From Streptomyces sp. NRRL WC-3618 (lineage in GTDB: Bacteria > Actinomycetota > Actinomycetes > Streptomycetales > Streptomycetaceae), in assembly GCF_001280005.1 (NCBI RefSeq), contig NZ_LGDW01000444.1, forward strand, positions 73,721 to 137,720: a stretch of DNA of 64,000 bases, read 5' to 3'. Shown piece by piece: positions 61,760-64,000 of this stretch. The stretch's first letter is position 1. Every line of letters begins with the position of its first letter. The notes beneath the pieces are model-generated. The model worked only from the letters and a program-made list of their open reading frames with translations, did not search any database and was not told the origin of the DNA. The translations under genes were made by a program, and so were the position numbers.

Positions 61760-61864
61760 TGAACCCATCACGGCAGGGACACGTCAAGACAGTGGGCGGC
61801 ATCAGTCGACACGCGAAAGGGGCCGCCCGGCCTCCGGCCGGACAGCCCCGAGTGCCCGAGCGCT

Positions 61865-62857
61865 TCAGTCGCGCAGGCTGCGGTATCCGGTGCTGGGACG
61901 CGCGCTGCGGAACGTACGGCGGTACGCGTCCGGGGGTACGCCGATGGTGCGGTTGAAGTGGCGGCGCAGGGTCGTGGCCGTGCCCATGCCGACGGCCTCC
62001 GCGATGGCGTCGACGCTGTCGCCGGTGGCCTCCAGCAGCTCCTGGGCGCGCCGGATCCGCTGGTTGTGCAGCCACTGCAACGGGGTGGTGCCGGTGACCG
62101 CCCGGAAGTGGCGGCCCAGATGGCGCGAGCTCATGTTCGCCCGGCGGGCCAGGTCCTCCACGGTCAGCGCGCGGTCGAGCCGTTCGATCGCCCACGGGAG
62201 CAGTTCGGCGAGCGGATGGTCGTCCCGGACGGGCACCGGCGCGGTGACGAACTGCGCCTGACCGCCGGCCCGGTGCGGGGGTACGACGAGGCGGCGGGCG
62301 ACGGTGTTGGCGATCGCCGGGCCGTGGTCGAGGCGTACGAGGTGCAGACACAGGTCCATCGAGGCCGCCTTGCCGGCGGAGGTCAGCACGCTGCCGTTGT
62401 CGACGTACAGCACGTCCGGATCGACCTCGACGAGGGGATGGCGGGCGGCCAGGACGTCGGTGTGCGCCCAGTGGGTGGTCGCGCGCCGCCCGTCCAGCAG
62501 TCCGGCGGCGGCCAGCACGAACGCCCCGGTGCACAGGGAGGCGACGCGCGCTCCCGCCTCGTGGGCCGCGCGCACCGCGTCGACCAGTTCGACGGGCGGC
62601 GCCTGGTCGACGTCGGCCCAGCCGGGGACGATCACCGTGTCGGCGTACGGGAGTTGGTCGAGGCCGGCGTCGGGTTCCAGGAGGAATCTGCCGGCACGGA
62701 TGGGGCCGGGGCCGCAGAGGGTGACGTCGTACCAGGGGTCGACGAGGTGGGTGAGGTCGGCGCCGAACACCTCGTAGGCGATGGCCAGTTCGAAGTGCAG
62801 CATGCCGTCGGTAAGGGCGAGCGCGACAGAGTCCACGTCCGGAATTGTACGGGGCAT
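61865..62857 (-). CDS. GlxA-type AraC-family regulator (DJ-1/PfpI + HTH)
   Basis: 330 residues. N-terminal DJ-1/PfpI-like domain: VALALTDGMLHFELAIAYEV, DTVIVPGWADVDQ, GARVASLCTGAFVLAAAGLL (nucleophile-elbow Cys) and RRATTHWAHTDVLAARHP. The C-terminal AraC double HTH: LTVEDLARRANMSSRHLGRH, FRAVTGTTPLQWLHNQRIRR, AQELLEATGDSVDAIAEAVG. It diverges from the saccharopine-dehydrogenase-like gene (105-base gap) and is its likely regulator. Confidence 0.93.
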   Translation of the reverse strand: MPRTIPDVDSVALALTDGMLHFELAIAYEVFGADLTHLVDPWYDVTLCGPGPIRAGRFLLEPDAGLDQLPYADTVIVPGWADVDQAPPVELVDAVRAAHEAGARVASLCTGAFVLAAAGLLDGRRATTHWAHTDVLAARHPLVEVDPDVLYVDNGSVLTSAGKAASMDLCLHLVRLDHGPAIANTVARRLVVPPHRAGGQAQFVTAPVPVRDDHPLAELLPWAIERLDRALTVEDLARRANMSSRHLGRHFRAVTGTTPLQWLHNQRIRRAQELLEATGDSVDAIAEAVGMGTATTLRRHFNRTIGVPPDAYRRTFRSARPSTGYRSLRD

Positions 62858-62962
62858 GTCGTTTCAGACACTCGTGCCGGTCGGTAACTACCGCCAGACT
62901 GGCAACAGTTGATCATTCGGACGCAACAGCGCAGCAGTACAACGGCGCAACGGGGAGAACTC

Positions 62963-64000
62963 ATGGGATCGGCATCGGCGCAGGCAGTTGTGGTGTTCGG
63001 CGCGTACGGGCACACCGGGCGCTTCGTGGTGGCGGAGTTGCTGGAGAAGGGATACGTCCCGATCCTCTCCGGACGCGACCCGGAGCAGTTGCGGGAGCTG
63101 GCCGCGTCCCACCCGGGGCTCGACGTCCGCCCGGCGTCGGTCGACGACCCGGGCTCGCTGGACCGCGCCCTGGCCGGAGCGGCGGCCGTGATCAACTGCG
63201 CCGGGCCCTTCGCGGCGACGGCCGCGCCGGTGATCGAGGCGGCGCTGCGGGCCGGTGTCCCGTATGTGGACGTGGCGGCCGAGATCGAGGCCAACCTCGA
63301 CACGTTCACGGACTTCGCGGAGCGTGCCCGCGCCGCGAACGCCCTGGTCATCCCGGCGATGGCCTTCTTCGGCGGCCTCAGCGACCTGCTGGTCACGGCA
63401 GCGATGGGTGACTGGACGTCGGCCGACGAGGTGCACATCGCGTACGGCCTGAGCAGCTGGCACCCCACCGCCGGCACACGCACCGCCGGCACGGTCTCCC
63501 GTGACCGCAGGAACGGCCGCCGGGTCCGCTACAGCGGAGGGCAGGTGGAGTACCACGAGGACGCCCTGCCGACCCTGAAGTGGTCGTTCCCCGAGCCGAT
63601 GGGGACGCGGGAGGTGATCGGCGAGTTCTCCATGGCCGACATCGTCACCGTCCCGAGCCATCTGGACGTACCCGAGGTACACACCTACATGGCGGCGGAG
63701 GCGGCCAGGGATCTGGCGGCGTCCGACACCCCGGCACCGGTCGCGGTCGACGAGGACGGGCGGTCCGCACAGACGTTCGTGGTCGACGTCGTCGTGCGCT
63801 CCGGCGGGGTGGAACGGCGGGCGGTGGCGAAGGGCCAGGACATCTACGCGGTGAGCGCACCGCTGGCGGTGGAGGCGGTGGGCCGCGTGCTCACGGGACG
63901 GACGCGGGCGGTGGGGGTGGCATCGGCCGGGGCGGCTTTCGACGCGGCTGACTTCCTGGAGGCTCTGGGCGCGCACATCTCGGTGGAGATGGTTCGGTAG
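62963..64000 (+). CDS. Saccharopine dehydrogenase-like NADP-binding oxidoreductase
   Basis: 345 residues from the ATG at 62963 behind CGGGGAG. Rossmann motif VVVFGAYGHTGRFVVAELLE, then GYVPILSGRDPEQL, AVINCAGPFAATAAPVIEAA and GVPYVDVAAEIEANLDTFTD, the trans-acting enoyl-reductase/saccharopine-dehydrogenase-like superfamily. FFGGLSDLLVTAAMGDW follows. The end TAG lies at the last base of the window, so the gene is complete. Substrate unknown; likely an NADPH-linked reductase induced by the divergent GlxA-type regulator. Confidence 0.88.
   Translation: MGSASAQAVVVFGAYGHTGRFVVAELLEKGYVPILSGRDPEQLRELAASHPGLDVRPASVDDPGSLDRALAGAAAVINCAGPFAATAAPVIEAALRAGVPYVDVAAEIEANLDTFTDFAERARAANALVIPAMAFFGGLSDLLVTAAMGDWTSADEVHIAYGLSSWHPTAGTRTAGTVSRDRRNGRRVRYSGGQVEYHEDALPTLKWSFPEPMGTREVIGEFSMADIVTVPSHLDVPEVHTYMAAEAARDLAASDTPAPVAVDEDGRSAQTFVVDVVVRSGGVERRAVAKGQDIYAVSAPLAVEAVGRVLTGRTRAVGVASAGAAFDAADFLEALGAHISVEMVR

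Overview
The window is a high-GC actinomycete chromosome segment, almost certainly Streptomyces: GTG/TTG starts, leaderless-looking promoters, Streptomyces-only families (DUF6227, conservon-type sensor kinase plus roadblock protein), an HrdD-type sigma factor and a CebR-type operator. From memory of S. coelicolor, the order mscL, ltrA, L,D-transpeptidase, DUF6227, fruA-fruK-fruR, MFS, WYL, TetR, hrdD, LigB, MarR, MFS, TetR resembles the SCO319x-SCO320x core region; that comparison was not computed here.

Layout. (1) 0-4 kb: core genes: end of an MFS gene, an FmdB-type zinc ribbon gene behind a CIRCE element, mtnP, a CpaB-like protein, a small secreted protein, mscL and a 61-residue acidic protein gene. 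(2) 4-21.3 kb: a scrambled accessory island. It holds an HD-domain ORF fused in frame to the acidic-protein gene, a carboxylesterase gene present only as two collinear pieces around an MFS exporter and an MHYT fragment, an MBL hydrolase, a divergent NmrA/MarR pair, a truncated alpha/beta hydrolase, a UvrA paralogue translationally coupled to a group 2 sigma factor, an IS256-family element split by a 4.5-kb segment (PucR regulator, esterase, group II intron scrap, decayed IS1182-family element with perfect inverted repeats), and then an ltrA gene lacking its 5' part. A 30-codon stub at 4087 may be the missing ltrA start. (3) 21-39 kb: core genes for peptidoglycan cross-linking, fructose uptake and phosphorylation (fruR-fruK-fruA operon), three regulator/exporter pairs, hrdD, a GNAT enzyme and a LigB dioxygenase. 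(4) 39-45 kb: an M6 protease, a fused double IclR regulator, glucarate dehydratase and a DUF1062 protein. (5) 45-62 kb: plant-polysaccharide degradation: expansin-like protein with CBM2, CE1-type esterase with a ricin-type domain, a GH3 beta-xylosidase/glucosidase and a GH5 mannanase with FN3 and CBM2. Palindromes matching the CebR box precede the expansin and mannanase genes. Embedded here are tRNA-Arg(CCU), an XRE/DUF6415 pair, a two-gene remnant of a conservon and a decayed M36 fungalysin gene. (6) 62-64 kb: a GlxA-type AraC regulator divergent from a saccharopine-dehydrogenase-like oxidoreductase.

How the parts work together. Secreted expansin, esterase, GH3 and GH5 enzymes open and cut hemicellulose and cellulose. 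The fru operon imports and phosphorylates fructose. Paired regulators (WYL, MarR, TetR) next to DHA2-type exporters look like local drug or stress-efflux switches, each with a visible inverted repeat in its promoter. The most unusual units are the UvrA-sigma operon and the ltrA-interrupting island.
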